A stretch of DNA of 60,576 nt from Verrucomicrobiota bacterium (GCA_019239825.1 JAFAZK010000181.1:1-60576); one strand, 5' to 3'; positions 45,474-54,989 are shown, numbered from the stretch's first letter. The notes: generated by a model from the sequence alone, not told the origin. Program-made: numbers and translations.

Positions 45474-46921
45474 GTATCACCGCACGTATTCTTCTCGGAT
45501 CCCTGGTTCTATCGATCGCTGGAGTGCTGCTATTTCTGAGTCTGGTATCAAGGAGAGTCGGGCAAGCCTATCGCGAGGCAGTCGAAGAACCGATGGTTGA
45601 CACTGCGGAAGTGATCGCTGGAGTGATCGCAAATGAGCTCGAAACGACCGGGAGTTTCAGCGACTCATGGGCCCGCGGTTTTCAAACGGCTAACCAGAGA
45701 ACACTGCATGCGCAAATCTATAGCGTACTGAAGACCCGGATCTCGATGGATCTCTATGTCACAGATTCCAGCGGAATTGTGCAGTTCGATTCCGGACACC
45801 AGGAAAACGTCGGACGCGACTTCAAGGCGTTTCGTGATGTGGCCATGACCTTGCAGGGACATTACGGCGCCAGAGCTACGATTCAGGAATCGGGTCATCA
45901 GGAATCGGATCAAAGAGGGTTGATCCTCTATGTGGCAGCTCCGATTTTAGTTAAACACCGCATCTGGGGGGTCGCGACCGTCTACAAAACCCAACGCGAT
46001 GTAGACGAGTTCTTGGCAGATACCGAACGCACGTTGACTCTCGTTGGGTTAAGCGTCGTGATTGTGTGTACGGTTATCGGCGCGGTCTTATCCCGCTGGG
46101 TCACAGCACCGCTGGCTCAACTTACCGCCCATGCTATCGCCATCTCTCAGGGTGAGAGGCCGCCGCCGCTCCGACTTCCGGGACAGCATTTGCGCGTACT
46201 GGGAGAGTCATTGGAGCAGATGCGCGACGCTTTAGAGGGAAGAAAATATGTACAATCATACGTCCAATCACTAAGCCACGAAATGAAGGCGCCGGTAGCA
46301 GCGATTAGCGGCGCGTCAGAGTTGCTTCAAGAAGAGATGCCGGAGGAACAGCGCACTCGCTTCTTAACGAATATCCGGACGGAGTCTGCCCGCTTGCAGC
46401 GTTTGATTGATGAGTTGGTCGCTCTTTCGGTCATCGAGAACCGTAAGAAACTGGAAGAACCGCACCGGATCGATTTGTCGGCACTCGTCGACCGCGTAGT
46501 CAGGCAGATCCGGGAAAGATCTGCCGCGGTCACAATCAACCACCCGGCCGGGCAGCCAGCATTTGTGAGCGGAGACGAATTTTTGTTGGAGAATGCGGTT
46601 ATTAACTTGCTTCAAAACGCGATCGAATTTGCGCCGGCAGACACAACCGTTACGATTTCGGTGGAACGACAAGGTAAAATGGTAGTGGTCAAAATCTTAG
46701 ATGAAGGACCCGGGATTCCGGCTTATGCCCAGAACAAGATTTTTGATCGCTTTTATTCTTTAGCTCGGCCATCAACCGGTAAACGGAGCTCCGGTCTAGG
46801 ACTTTGCTTTGCGCGCGAGGTAGCCAATCTGCATCACGGATCGGTTATGGTGCAAAACCGCCGAGACAGTCAGGGCACCGAGGCAGTCTTAACTATGGCC
46901 GCCGCGGAGCCATCGAGATAA
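45470..46921 (+). CDS. CreC-like membrane sensor histidine kinase
   Basis: 483 residues from a GTG at 45470 that overlaps the regulator's TGA. One N-terminal helix (ILLGSLVLSIAGVLLFLSLV), an extracytoplasmic sensor (about 30-180; DLYVTDSSGIVQFDSGHQEN, a CreC-like motif), a second helix (LVGLSVVIVCTVIGAVLS), HAMP, then HisKA with His270 in LSHEMKAPVAAISGASEL and HATPase_c (NLLQNAIEFAP, DEGPGIP, GLGLCFA). CreC in E. coli responds to carbon source and envelope signals. Confidence 0.9.
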   Translation: MSITARILLGSLVLSIAGVLLFLSLVSRRVGQAYREAVEEPMVDTAEVIAGVIANELETTGSFSDSWARGFQTANQRTLHAQIYSVLKTRISMDLYVTDSSGIVQFDSGHQENVGRDFKAFRDVAMTLQGHYGARATIQESGHQESDQRGLILYVAAPILVKHRIWGVATVYKTQRDVDEFLADTERTLTLVGLSVVIVCTVIGAVLSRWVTAPLAQLTAHAIAISQGERPPPLRLPGQHLRVLGESLEQMRDALEGRKYVQSYVQSLSHEMKAPVAAISGASELLQEEMPEEQRTRFLTNIRTESARLQRLIDELVALSVIENRKKLEEPHRIDLSALVDRVVRQIRERSAAVTINHPAGQPAFVSGDEFLLENAVINLLQNAIEFAPADTTVTISVERQGKMVVVKILDEGPGIPAYAQNKIFDRFYSLARPSTGKRSSGLGLCFAREVANLHHGSVMVQNRRDSQGTEAVLTMAAAEPSR

Positions 46922-47042
46922 GCAATCGATGCCGGACCGGATGGAGCTGGATCACACGCCGGATCCTTCGATCGCGCAGCGGGTGGGATAAACCACGAAC
47001 CCAAGACCGCACACCTCGGCCGCCGCTTTCAGGGCGCATTTT

Positions 47043-47098
47043 GTCGGAACGATACCCGGGGCTGAAGCCCGGGTTGAAGCCCTGGGTATCGTTCCGAC
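47043..47098. repeat. perfect 15-bp inverted repeat around GGGCTGAAGCCC
   Basis: GTCGGAACGATACCC (47043-47057) pairs exactly with 47084-47098; the interior GGGGCTGAAGCCCGGG is itself palindromic. The preceding CTCGGCCGCCGCTTTCAGG (47015-47033) recurs, slightly changed, at 48548-48566 beside another copy of the CCCAGGGCT palindrome. Confidence 0.6.
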
Positions 47099-47202
47099 CA
47101 TCTCGTGGTCAAGAATTGACGTCGTACGTGAACTCCTCACTGAAGCCTTCATTGTACGCTTCTCCGAAGTTTGGTGATCTAATAAGATCCGGGCACCCAC
47201 CC

Positions 47203-47288
47203 GGTAGGGACGAGCTCCCGCTCATCCGCGACCAGACTGCTACGGGTTTTCAACCACAATCTCGGACGAGCAGGAGCCCGTCCCTACC
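47203..47288. repeat. inverted repeat downstream of an aldo/keto reductase
   Basis: Left arm 47203-47228 (GGTAGGGACGAGCTCCCGCT and on) and right arm 47263-47288 are complementary with few mismatches. The right arm ends two bases from the reductase stop codon. Sister copy of 43407-43488. Together with the unit at 47043-47098 it fills the 369-bp gap (46922-47290). Confidence 0.68.
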
Positions 47289-47290
47289 AC

Positions 47291-48259
47291 CTACCCGTAA
47301 AAATTACGCTCCCAACGGTGAGTTTTGAGCTTATTAAGCTGATCTTTAGATAATCCTTTGCCATCGCCTGCCCGGCAATTGGCTTCAACGTTCCGAATTG
47401 AACGCATTCCTGGAATTACGGTTGAAACCGCGGGAGAGCTCAGGACATATCGCAAAGCGAGGTCCGGCATCTGATCCAAGGTGATACCGACATCCGAAAC
47501 AATCTTTTGCACCCGATCGTAGACCTGTTGTTTCCGATCACCTCGAAAATAACGGCTGCGGAAATCGGCAGAGTCGAAATTGGTATCGGGAGTGATCTTT
47601 CCGGTGAGACCGCCTTCATCGAACGGCACCCGAACGATGACGCCCACCTGATGATGCTCGCAGGCCGGATATAGACGATCTTCGGGAGCCTGTTCGAAGA
47701 TGTTGTGGATGACTTGCACGGTATCCACTGCCCCCGTTTCAATTAATCGGATCGCGTTCTCGGGCTGGTTGTCGTTAATCGAGATACCGAAGAACCGAAT
47801 CTTTCCCGTTTTCTTGAGCTGGTGAATTGCTTCCAGCCAATCACCCTGGTCAGCCCATTCGTCTGACCAAACGTGAAACTGTTGAACGTCAATGGTTTCC
47901 AATCCCAGATTTCGTAGGCTCTCCTCGGTTGAGGCGATGACATGATCGGCTGGAAACGCCTCTTGAACCGGTACCCCCTGCTGAGCCGGCCACTGGTAAT
48001 TCTTTGGGGGAACCTTACTGGCGACGTAAATGCGCTCGGAGCGTGCCTTCACCACCTGTCCCACCAGTTTCTCGCTGTGGCCATCCCCGTACACCAAAGC
48101 TGTATCGATGAAGTTTAGCCCAAGATCGACCGCCTTATTCAGCGCCTTGATCGATTGATCGTCCTCAGCGCCAATCCACATCCCCTTTCCGATCCCCCAG
48201 GCGCCGTACCCGATTTCAGAAACCTGCAATCCTGTCCTGCCGAGTGTCCGGTAGTTCAT
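47291..48259 (-). CDS. aldo/keto reductase
   Basis: 322 residues from the ATG at 48259 ([22 protein letters not shown]); two further in-frame ATGs lie 9 and 15 nt upstream. [18 protein letters not shown] holds the catalytic Asp and Tyr, [10 protein letters not shown] the Lys, [11 protein letters not shown] the His. GRTGL and a C-terminal [17 protein letters not shown] cofactor segment place it among oxidoreductases of the YajO/YghZ type. Third aldo/keto reductase in 15 kb. Confidence 0.9.
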   Translation of the reverse strand: MNYRTLGRTGLQVSEIGYGAWGIGKGMWIGAEDDQSIKALNKAVDLGLNFIDTALVYGDGHSEKLVGQVVKARSERIYVASKVPPKNYQWPAQQGVPVQEAFPADHVIASTEESLRNLGLETIDVQQFHVWSDEWADQGDWLEAIHQLKKTGKIRFFGISINDNQPENAIRLIETGAVDTVQVIHNIFEQAPEDRLYPACEHHQVGVIVRVPFDEGGLTGKITPDTNFDSADFRSRYFRGDRKQQVYDRVQKIVSDVGITLDQMPDLALRYVLSSPAVSTVIPGMRSIRNVEANCRAGDGKGLSKDQLNKLKTHRWERNFYG

Positions 48260-48370
48260 ATAAGACATTCGCACAAGAAGATCGCAAAGGTCACAAAGAT
48301 TCGGACGCTGCGTTCGGGGAATTTACGGCGGACCGTGCCCCGCGGATGAGGAGGCTAACGACATGTGCTG

Positions 48371-48636
48371 CTTTGCCGCGAAGCGGCTATATAGAGCAGC
48401 CCAGGGCTTTAACCCTGGGTCAGGTGGTTGTCGAAAGGTGCCCTGCCTGTCCGCCGCAGTTTTGGGAAAATGGCACGAAGGAGGAAAAGTGGCACTCGAA
48501 ATGGGAGGCGTCCCTACAACGACACGCCGAGAGCCTAAAGACACGCCTCGGCCGCCACTTTCAGGACGAATCTCATGCTACGCATAACCCAGGGCTAAAG
48601 CCCTGGGCTGTTCTGTAGGGCCGCTTCGCGGCAAAG
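48371..48636. repeat. long inverted repeat with CCCAGGGCTTTAACCCTGGG palindromes
   Basis: The left arm (48371-48420: CTTTGCCGCGAAGCGGC, then CAGCCCAGGGCTTTAACCC) matches the complement of the right arm (48587-48636) at roughly 84 percent. Each arm carries its own palindrome, so cruciform nesting is possible. The 166-nt centre shares CTCGGCCGCC-CTTTCAGG with 47015-47033. No coding content is evident in 48275-48690. Confidence 0.7.
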
Positions 48637-48690
48637 TCGAACAACCCGGGAGAGGTCTTGATCCAGCTCAGGATGGACTGTCCTGAAAAT

Positions 48691-49146
48691 TTAGCGCCGC
48701 CGGGCTTGGCGAGGATCCCGCATCGGGACCACTTTGTTCAGCCGTGGGAGGTTACCCTCCCCATCCGTAGCACAGCCGAATGCATGCTGCTCCATCGCTA
48801 CTTCATAGAATGCATCGTCGCTCAAGGCCGCAGCGATGACCGCATCTCCGACTCGATGGAGGCCGATCAGGAAGAACATCCCCGTGAAGAGCATCCCGGC
48901 GGCTAGCGCCCAGGGCAGCGGGAGGAAAAAAATCCCTAAAACCCACAAGCAGATCAGAGCCAAAAGCCCGATCGACCAGGCAATGACCTCAGTCACAACC
49001 CGCTTTTCACGAACTTTGGTTGAATAAACCAGAGAAAAGACTCGTAAAACGTTCACACTGCATCCGAGCCGACCGCTCTGATAGCCGACGATAAAATCAT
49101 CGTGGGTGATGTGTACCAGTTCTTTCAATCCCAGTTTGAATTCCAA
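48691..49146 (-). CDS. hypothetical protein with two membrane helices
   Basis: 151 residues: a cytosolic N-terminus (LGLKELVHITHDDFIVGYQS), two helices (VIAWSIGLLALICLWVLGIF and LPWALAAGMLFTGMFFLIG), and a polar tail. No family recognised. It is divergently transcribed from the exopolysaccharide genes. Confidence 0.6.
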   Translation of the reverse strand: MEFKLGLKELVHITHDDFIVGYQSGRLGCSVNVLRVFSLVYSTKVREKRVVTEVIAWSIGLLALICLWVLGIFFLPLPWALAAGMLFTGMFFLIGLHRVGDAVIAAALSDDAFYEVAMEQHAFGCATDGEGNLPRLNKVVPMRDPRQARRR

Positions 49147-49463
49147 CCGAACTACGGGGTTCCTTATGTAGGGTAGGCTGGAGGTAAAAAAAAGAAATCA
49201 ATAGTTAAAGAGGAGAAACAAAAGTGCAGTCATTATAAGAATTACTAGAATTATTCGGGATTTTTTGTTGCCTTTGTTGCATTTTGCGTTATCTATCCGC
49301 CGAACTGCCGGTGAGATTGGGTAATGTATGGGTTTGAGGAGGGCGATACGTGAGGGAGAAAGGGACATTTTATTAGGGGGGAACTCGCAAGGACGGGACT
49401 CGCTTTACCGGCCACTCGCGGTGGTCGAGTCATTCCCTTTTCGAGATGTTTTGAAAGGAATGT
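49147..49463. other. upstream region of the exopolysaccharide locus
   Basis: 317 bp between divergent genes. The first 130 bp are AT-rich (tracts such as GGAGGTAAAAAAAAG and ATTATTCGGGATTTTTTG), unlike the flanking sequence, and are the best place for promoters. No palindromic operator or known riboswitch motif was recognised. Confidence 0.4.
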
Positions 49464-50885
49464 ATGTTTCTGCGAAGCAGAGGATGGCTCTGGACAGCAA
49501 CTATTTCGATTTTTCACGCGCTAATACAGGCGTTACATGGTCAGTCGGTCGCGTCTTCTCCCACGCCTGTGCCTTCGAGCACCGCGGTGCAACCTGCTTC
49601 CGAACCGGAAGAATGGAAAATGGAAGGGCCTACCCTGGAGCAACAACAAGCCCCGGCTAACCAGGAACCAGAGACTGGCGTGGCCCCGGAATCACCTGTT
49701 GAGCAGGAACCCGGATGGTCCGGTGGGCTGACCAACCCAGGCAATGGTCCTGAGTTCGAGATTCCACCCGACGAGCTTCCCGTCGACCCACGGTCATTTG
49801 GTCTGAAATACACGATCGGCCCGATCGATATCCGACCGACGATGACATTCTCCACCACCTTCAGCGACAATATCCTCGCGTCGACCACCAATCAGAGAAG
49901 GGACATCATCTATACGATTGCGCCCGGAGCCACTTTCGCCCTGGGGGATTACATACAGAAGCAATACAACTACTTCACTCTTCAATACGTACCAACGCTC
50001 AACCTTTACAACCACTTCAGTACCCTCAACTCGTTAGATCAGCATCTGCGCATCGACGGCCAATGGGGCATGGAGCGCCTGAAGCTCAGCGCTTACTTCG
50101 GATACGACAAGGCGTTTGGCGGTAATCGGGATATTGGCGGCCTGGTGAACAGCGAGTATTACACCGTGGGCGCTGCCGCGAAATACTTGCTCAACGAGCA
50201 ACTAACTTTTGAAGCACTCGGCGACCAGACATTCGCGGATTACGGCTCAAGCGGAATCGGTTCGAGGGAGTTCGTCAATCACGAGTACGTGAACTATGCG
50301 TTCACTCCCAAACTCACCGCAAGTGTGGGAGCTGCGTTTGGAATTCTACAACCCTACGTAGGAGGAACCCAGACCTATGAGCAGGGACTCTTTCGCGTCA
50401 ATTTCGTATCCACCAGCAAGTTAAATTTCCTGGGTAACTTCGGCTTTGAGTACAGACAGTTCCCCTCGGGCGTGGGAGCGCGGTTTACACCAGTGTTCAA
50501 CTTAACCGGCAACTACCTGCTTTTCCCCGGTACCACCTTAACTCTCACCGGGGGCCGCAATGTGACTTACTCCGCGGCGGTCACCGGTTCTAACTTTACC
50601 GCGACCAACGTGACCTTTGGAGTCACTCAGCATGTGATTGGCAAGTTGTCCGTTGGCATGAGCGTCGGTTTTGAAAACGATTCGTACTTTTTCGTAAGCG
50701 GGGCCCAGACCGGAGCAATAAACCGGGAAGATAACTATATCACTTTAAGTCCTAGTCTGACCTATCAATGGAACGACTGGGCCAGCATTTCTGTCTCCTA
50801 TCTTTATCGAGACAACCAGTCAAATGCCCCAGCGAGGTCATTCTATAACAATCAGGTCTCGATCGGAGTGCACATTGGCTTCTAA
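49464..50885 (+). CDS. outer-membrane beta-barrel protein of the exopolysaccharide locus
   Basis: 473 residues. N-terminal signal-like helix (LWTATISIFHALIQALHGQS), a Pro/Glu/Gln-rich linker (about 30-105), then about 16 amphipathic strands ending VSIGVHIGF with a terminal Phe, the usual outer-membrane insertion signal. The start has AAAGGA upstream. Such barrels open EPS loci in verrucomicrobia and proteobacteria and may form the secretion pore with the Wza-like protein encoded 17 bp downstream. Confidence 0.8.
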   Translation: MFLRSRGWLWTATISIFHALIQALHGQSVASSPTPVPSSTAVQPASEPEEWKMEGPTLEQQQAPANQEPETGVAPESPVEQEPGWSGGLTNPGNGPEFEIPPDELPVDPRSFGLKYTIGPIDIRPTMTFSTTFSDNILASTTNQRRDIIYTIAPGATFALGDYIQKQYNYFTLQYVPTLNLYNHFSTLNSLDQHLRIDGQWGMERLKLSAYFGYDKAFGGNRDIGGLVNSEYYTVGAAAKYLLNEQLTFEALGDQTFADYGSSGIGSREFVNHEYVNYAFTPKLTASVGAAFGILQPYVGGTQTYEQGLFRVNFVSTSKLNFLGNFGFEYRQFPSGVGARFTPVFNLTGNYLLFPGTTLTLTGGRNVTYSAAVTGSNFTATNVTFGVTQHVIGKLSVGMSVGFENDSYFFVSGAQTGAINREDNYITLSPSLTYQWNDWASISVSYLYRDNQSNAPARSFYNNQVSIGVHIGF

Positions 50886-50902
50886 CAGGTAACTCACAGG
50901 CT

Positions 50903-51562
50903 ATGAAAAATCGGATTGTCTTGCTCGAACTAATGTTCGCCCTATGGTTCACCCTAACTGGCGCCAACGCGCAAACCGGGGTTGCACCCCGAGCCGAAGC
51001 AGTGGTGCCGCAGCAGGCCCCGTCAGCGGCAGTCGCCCCTCAAGCTCCGTCATCGACGCTGGATAATTACATTCTTTCGCCGAACGATATCGTTTTGGTA
51101 AAGGTTTTTGAGGACCCCGACTTGGATTCTCAGCATCGGATTTCCCAAGACGGCACCATTAATTTTCCTTTAATCGGCATCGTCCAAATTTCCGGTCGAA
51201 CCGTTACTCAAGCAGCTAGCACTATCCGTGATCGGCTGCTGAAAGGTTACCTCCGCAACCCGCAAGTCCGGGTGAATGTAATTCAATACGCTAGCCGGCG
51301 AATTACCGTTTTAGGTCAGGTGCAAAAACCGGGAAGCTATGTTCTCCCTAACGAAGAACGGGTCGATTTGCTGCAAGCGATTGCTATGGCCGGCGGATTT
51401 ACCCGCTTAGCAGACGAAGGCAGAGTGCTGATCCGTCGAAACGTCAATGGTGTTGATACCATCCTCAAAGTGAACGCCCATGCCGAAACGAAGAACAGCT
51501 CCTCTCAGCTCTTCGAAGTGCAACCGGATGACAGGATAACCGTTCGAGAACGAATTTTCTAA
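50903..51562 (+). CDS. polysaccharide export protein, Wza/GumB-like
   Basis: 219 residues: signal peptide (LLELMFALWFTLTGANAQ), an Ala/Pro-rich spacer, a Poly_export domain (about 52-130; YILSPNDIVLVKVFEDPDL, DGTINFPLIGIVQISGRTV), and an SLBB domain (about 135-215; ITVLGQVQKPGSYVLP, DLLQAIAMAGGFTRLADEGRV). No lipobox Cys, so probably not a lipoprotein. It forms the periplasmic to outer-membrane export channel with the preceding barrel. Confidence 0.92.
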   Translation: MKNRIVLLELMFALWFTLTGANAQTGVAPRAEAVVPQQAPSAAVAPQAPSSTLDNYILSPNDIVLVKVFEDPDLDSQHRISQDGTINFPLIGIVQISGRTVTQAASTIRDRLLKGYLRNPQVRVNVIQYASRRITVLGQVQKPGSYVLPNEERVDLLQAIAMAGGFTRLADEGRVLIRRNVNGVDTILKVNAHAETKNSSSQLFEVQPDDRITVRERIF

Positions 51563-51596
51563 CCGCCAACCAGAAACTGTTAAAAAGGCTAACTCC

Positions 51597-53774
51597 GTGA
51601 AAACCAATTCATCAATTAGGCCGTCTGACGACCCAACTACCCACGCAGGTGGATCACCTCTTCTCAGATTTGATTTCGGGTATGTTTCTCGCCTGTTGTT
51701 ATCAAGGGCGTGGTTCATCATTCTGGTTGTCCTCTTGGCTTCCGCCGGCGCCATCACCTATTTGATGACAGCTCCGAAAATTTATACCGCTTTCGCCACT
51801 GTCGAGGTCCAGCAGGAGGCAGATAAGGTCACTAACATCACGGATGTCGACAAAGAGGAGTACAAGAATAACGATGCGCTGAAGACGATCGAGCAAAGCC
51901 TCCTGAGTGATACTCTCCTTTTGCGGGTCGTAAAGTCCAACGAACTGGAAAAAGATCCCGAATTTGCGCCGCCTAAGAAAGGCGGCTCGGCCTATTCAGA
52001 CATGGAGCTAGCGGCATTGATGAGCAAGAAGGTTGCCGTGTTGCTTCGCCGGGGGACGCGATTGATCGACATCAACGTCGACGACAAAGATCCTCAGAAA
52101 GCGGCGCAGCTGGCCAAATCGATGGTGACACAGTACGAGTCGCTGAACTGGGAAGAGAAGGCGACTGATATTAAGGCGGGAAACGATGCTCTGATTCAGG
52201 AATCAGATCGGCTCAAAGATAAACTCCACAAGTCTGAGCAGGCACTTCAGCAGTACCGGGAAGACCAGCACGCAGTTTCGCTCGAGGAAAGACAGAACAT
52301 CGTGGTGGAGAAACTCAAAGAACTGAATCAGAAAGTCACGGATGCGCGCAGTGAACGTCTTAAGTTGGAATCGGATATATCCACCATCCAGCACGTCAAT
52401 AAGAAGAACCCGGAACAACTCCTACTTTTATCGAGTGTAGCTTCGCTTCCGGTAGTGGCGGACCTGCGTCAGAAGATTTCCGATAAAGAAGCAGAATTTG
52501 CTCAAGTCAACGAACACTACGGACAACTCCATCCAAAGTGGCTTGAGGCGCAGGCGCAGCTGCAAGACCTGAAACAGACTTTGAACCGGACCTTACTTAA
52601 CTCGGCCAACTTGGTGATGCAGTCGTATCAAGCGGCCAAAGCGACCGAGGACAAGCTGCAGGGCGAGCTCAAAGATCAAGAAAACGCGGCACTGGAGCTG
52701 AATAAAATCGCCATCCCTTACAACGTCCTGTCGCGGGAGGAAGAATCCGATCGCGCGATGTACGACGCCGTTCTGCGCCGAATGAAGGAGACGAACGTCA
52801 AACAAAACGTTGAGGAGAATAATATCCGGCTCATCGAAAGTCCGCTCGTGCCGGTTTCGCCGTCTAAGCCAAGCAAATTGAAGATTCTGGCCCTCTCTAT
52901 TCTGGGCGGGTTAATCCTTTCCTGCGGCACCGTGTTTGCCTTCGATATAGCGAACACCTCTATGCGCAATGTCAGTCAGGTGGAGGAACTGTTGCGCATA
53001 CCGGTGCTAACCTCGATCCCGCGCTCCAGACGCCGACATCCCGATCGGACCCCGGTGGTTAATGCGGATCCGGCTTCACACGAAGCGGAAGCATTCCGCT
53101 CTCTTCGGACGGCGTTATCATTTCTCGGACCCGAAAAAGATTTTAAGACTGTCCTGTTCACCAGTGCCAATCCGGGCGAGGGGAAAACCTACACCTCCCT
53201 CAACTGTGCCGCAGCTCTGTCTCAGCTAGGCTTACGCACGTTAGTCATAGACGCCGACCTACGCCGGCCGAAGTTGAGCAAGGCTCTGGTTACCGACCCG
53301 AAAGCGCCGGGACTGACTGACTGCCTGAGCGGCCGAGCCAGTCTGCTGGACAGCTGCCAGCCGACCAAAATAGAAAACCTGTTCGTTCTCGGCGCCGGTG
53401 GACGCGTAAACAGACCAGCTGAGCTACTTGCTTCCGGTGACTTAGCTGCCCTACTGAGCGAAGCGAAACTGCATTTCGACCGCATCGTCTTAGATAGCGC
53501 TCCGGTCAATGCGGTAAGCGATACGCAACTTGTCGCGCGGGAAATCGAATTGGTCTGTCTGGTTATTTGGGCTCGCAAGACTCCGCGGGGCGCATTGATT
53601 AGAGCTTGTGACCATTTGGGCTGGGCGAACCATAGCCCCGATGCGGCGATCTTAAACCGAGTGCGTAAAGCCTCACGCGACTATTACCACTTCGCTCGAT
53701 ACGCGAGCATGTATGCGAAGGCTAAAGGATATCGGCCTACGGCCAAAACGGGAGAAAATGGGGCTACTTTGTAA
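51597..53774 (+). CDS. Wzc-like polysaccharide co-polymerase and tyrosine autokinase
   Basis: 725 residues from a GTG. Wzz domain with two helices (AWFIILVVLLASAGAITYLM near 43-62; ILALSILGGLILSCGTVFAF near 430-450) and a long periplasmic coiled coil (about 190-410). The cytosolic BY-kinase carries Walker A SANPGEGKTYT (about 523), Walker A' LVIDADLRRP (about 548) and Walker B RIVLDSAPVN. The C-terminal tail has clustered tyrosines (RDYYHFARYASMYAKAKGY), the autophosphorylation cluster. It sets chain length in Wzy-dependent export. Confidence 0.94.
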   Translation: MKTNSSIRPSDDPTTHAGGSPLLRFDFGYVSRLLLSRAWFIILVVLLASAGAITYLMTAPKIYTAFATVEVQQEADKVTNITDVDKEEYKNNDALKTIEQSLLSDTLLLRVVKSNELEKDPEFAPPKKGGSAYSDMELAALMSKKVAVLLRRGTRLIDINVDDKDPQKAAQLAKSMVTQYESLNWEEKATDIKAGNDALIQESDRLKDKLHKSEQALQQYREDQHAVSLEERQNIVVEKLKELNQKVTDARSERLKLESDISTIQHVNKKNPEQLLLLSSVASLPVVADLRQKISDKEAEFAQVNEHYGQLHPKWLEAQAQLQDLKQTLNRTLLNSANLVMQSYQAAKATEDKLQGELKDQENAALELNKIAIPYNVLSREEESDRAMYDAVLRRMKETNVKQNVEENNIRLIESPLVPVSPSKPSKLKILALSILGGLILSCGTVFAFDIANTSMRNVSQVEELLRIPVLTSIPRSRRRHPDRTPVVNADPASHEAEAFRSLRTALSFLGPEKDFKTVLFTSANPGEGKTYTSLNCAAALSQLGLRTLVIDADLRRPKLSKALVTDPKAPGLTDCLSGRASLLDSCQPTKIENLFVLGAGGRVNRPAELLASGDLAALLSEAKLHFDRIVLDSAPVNAVSDTQLVAREIELVCLVIWARKTPRGALIRACDHLGWANHSPDAAILNRVRKASRDYYHFARYASMYAKAKGYRPTAKTGENGATL

Positions 53775-54125
53775 TGCATATAATCGCCCACTCGACTTTG
53801 ATGGCTTGGCACTGTCGGCTTCGGTCGCTACGGCATGAGTCTGTCGCGCCTCTATGATGTCCAAAGCTACCTCGGCCCATCGGCAGCGGCTGAGGCCAGG
53901 TTGTAAACGGTTGTGTTAGATAACCGTTCCCCCCAGAACGTGACGTGGATCTGATGGTTCACGAACATTTTACTAATTTCAGTCCGAGCTGAAGGGCCGC
54001 GACCAAGGGCGGCAGCATGCCCGGGCACCAACCTCCGTGGTAATGACAAATAGCAGAAAGCAAGATTCTTATCACTGCACCTCTATGGAAAGGCACGGCA
54101 ACTGTTCCTGCGATCTCCGATACCT
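53775..54125. other. gap before the NusG paralogue, nothing recognised
   Basis: 351 bp. I looked for ops/JUMPStart-like elements and riboswitch signatures because a NusG paralogue follows, and found none I can support. Confidence 0.4.
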
Positions 54126-54665
54126 ATGCTATTAACTCCTCACGAAATCTCGCAGCAACGTCCGGTCGACAGTTGGTTCTGTTTGCGGGCTCAGCCTAAA
54201 CGGGAACATATCGCGGCGGCGTGCCTCCGACAGATATCAGATGTTGAGGTTTTCTGTCCCCGGCTGCGGTTTAGAAGGTTAACCAATCGGGGACCTGTCT
54301 GGTTTATCGAGGCCATGTTTCCAGGATATCTCTTCGCCCGTTTCGACTATGCGAACTTCAACCGCCGGATAAGGCAAGGACCAGGCGTTAGCGGTTTTGT
54401 TCAGTTTGGGGAACGCCTGGCCATGCTGCCGGAACCGCTGATCCACGAAATCAGGAGACAGACGGCAGGAGATGAAGTGGTCGAGATCAATCCGGAGCTC
54501 GAGCCGGGACGTCCGGTCCAGGTAGCTCGTGGCCCCTTTTTGGGCTTGGAAGCTGTAATAAGCCGACTAATCCCTTCGAAGGAACGTGTGGAGATTCTGA
54601 TCGAATGGATGGGCCGAACGCTTTACGCAGAAGCCAATGTTGATGACGTTTTGCCACTAGCGTGA
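54126..54665 (+). CDS. NusG-family transcription antitermination paralogue (RfaH/UpxY-like)
   Basis: 179 residues. NGN domain: SWFCLRAQPKREHIAAACLRQ, VEVFCPRLRFRRL, FPGYLFARFDY, VSGFVQFGERLAMLP. Short KOW domain: LEPGRPVQVARGPFLGLEAV and a final strand. Specialised NusG paralogues inside polysaccharide loci, such as RfaH, UpxY and LoaP, bind RNA polymerase and prevent early termination of the long operon. Its location before the ABC exporter and glycosyltransferase genes fits that. Confidence 0.9.
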   Translation: MLLTPHEISQQRPVDSWFCLRAQPKREHIAAACLRQISDVEVFCPRLRFRRLTNRGPVWFIEAMFPGYLFARFDYANFNRRIRQGPGVSGFVQFGERLAMLPEPLIHEIRRQTAGDEVVEINPELEPGRPVQVARGPFLGLEAVISRLIPSKERVEILIEWMGRTLYAEANVDDVLPLA

Positions 54666-54684
54666 TCACGTTGGCCGAATTGAG

Positions 54685-54939
54685 CAGTAAGCAGTAAACA
54701 GTAAACAGTAAACAGTAAACAGTAAACAGTAAACAGTAAACAGTAAGCAGTGAGTAGTCAGCAGTAAGCAGTTCAACTGCTTCGAATAAGACCCAAGACA
54801 AACATCGCATTCGTTATTACGGCTTACCACTTACTGCTTACTGCTTACTGCTTACTGCTTACTGCTTACTGCTTACTGCTCACTGCTCACTGCTCACTGC
54901 TCACTGCTCACTGCTCACTGCTTAACGCTCACTGCTCAC
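54685..54939. repeat. head-to-head heptamer arrays forming a giant inverted repeat
   Basis: About 12 units of CAGTAAA/CAGTAAG run from 54685 to 54772; after a 58-bp spacer about 15 units of the complementary TTACTGC/TCACTGC run from 54831 to 54939. A transcript could fold into a long slipped hairpin in many registers. It fills the gap between the NusG paralogue and the ABC permease gene. Confidence 0.88.
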
Positions 54940-54989
54940 TCCACCTCTTCCTCCCAGTTCGAAACTAGCCAAGCGAATCCTATAAATCT

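Noticed and set aside
53775..54125. JUMPStart/ops element or cyclic-di-GMP riboswitch before the NusG paralogue
   Set aside because: No matching core motif could be found by eye.
54685..54939. CRISPR-like periodic repeats
   Set aside because: Units are 7 bp with no spacers; it is a simple tandem array in two orientations, and no cas genes are present.
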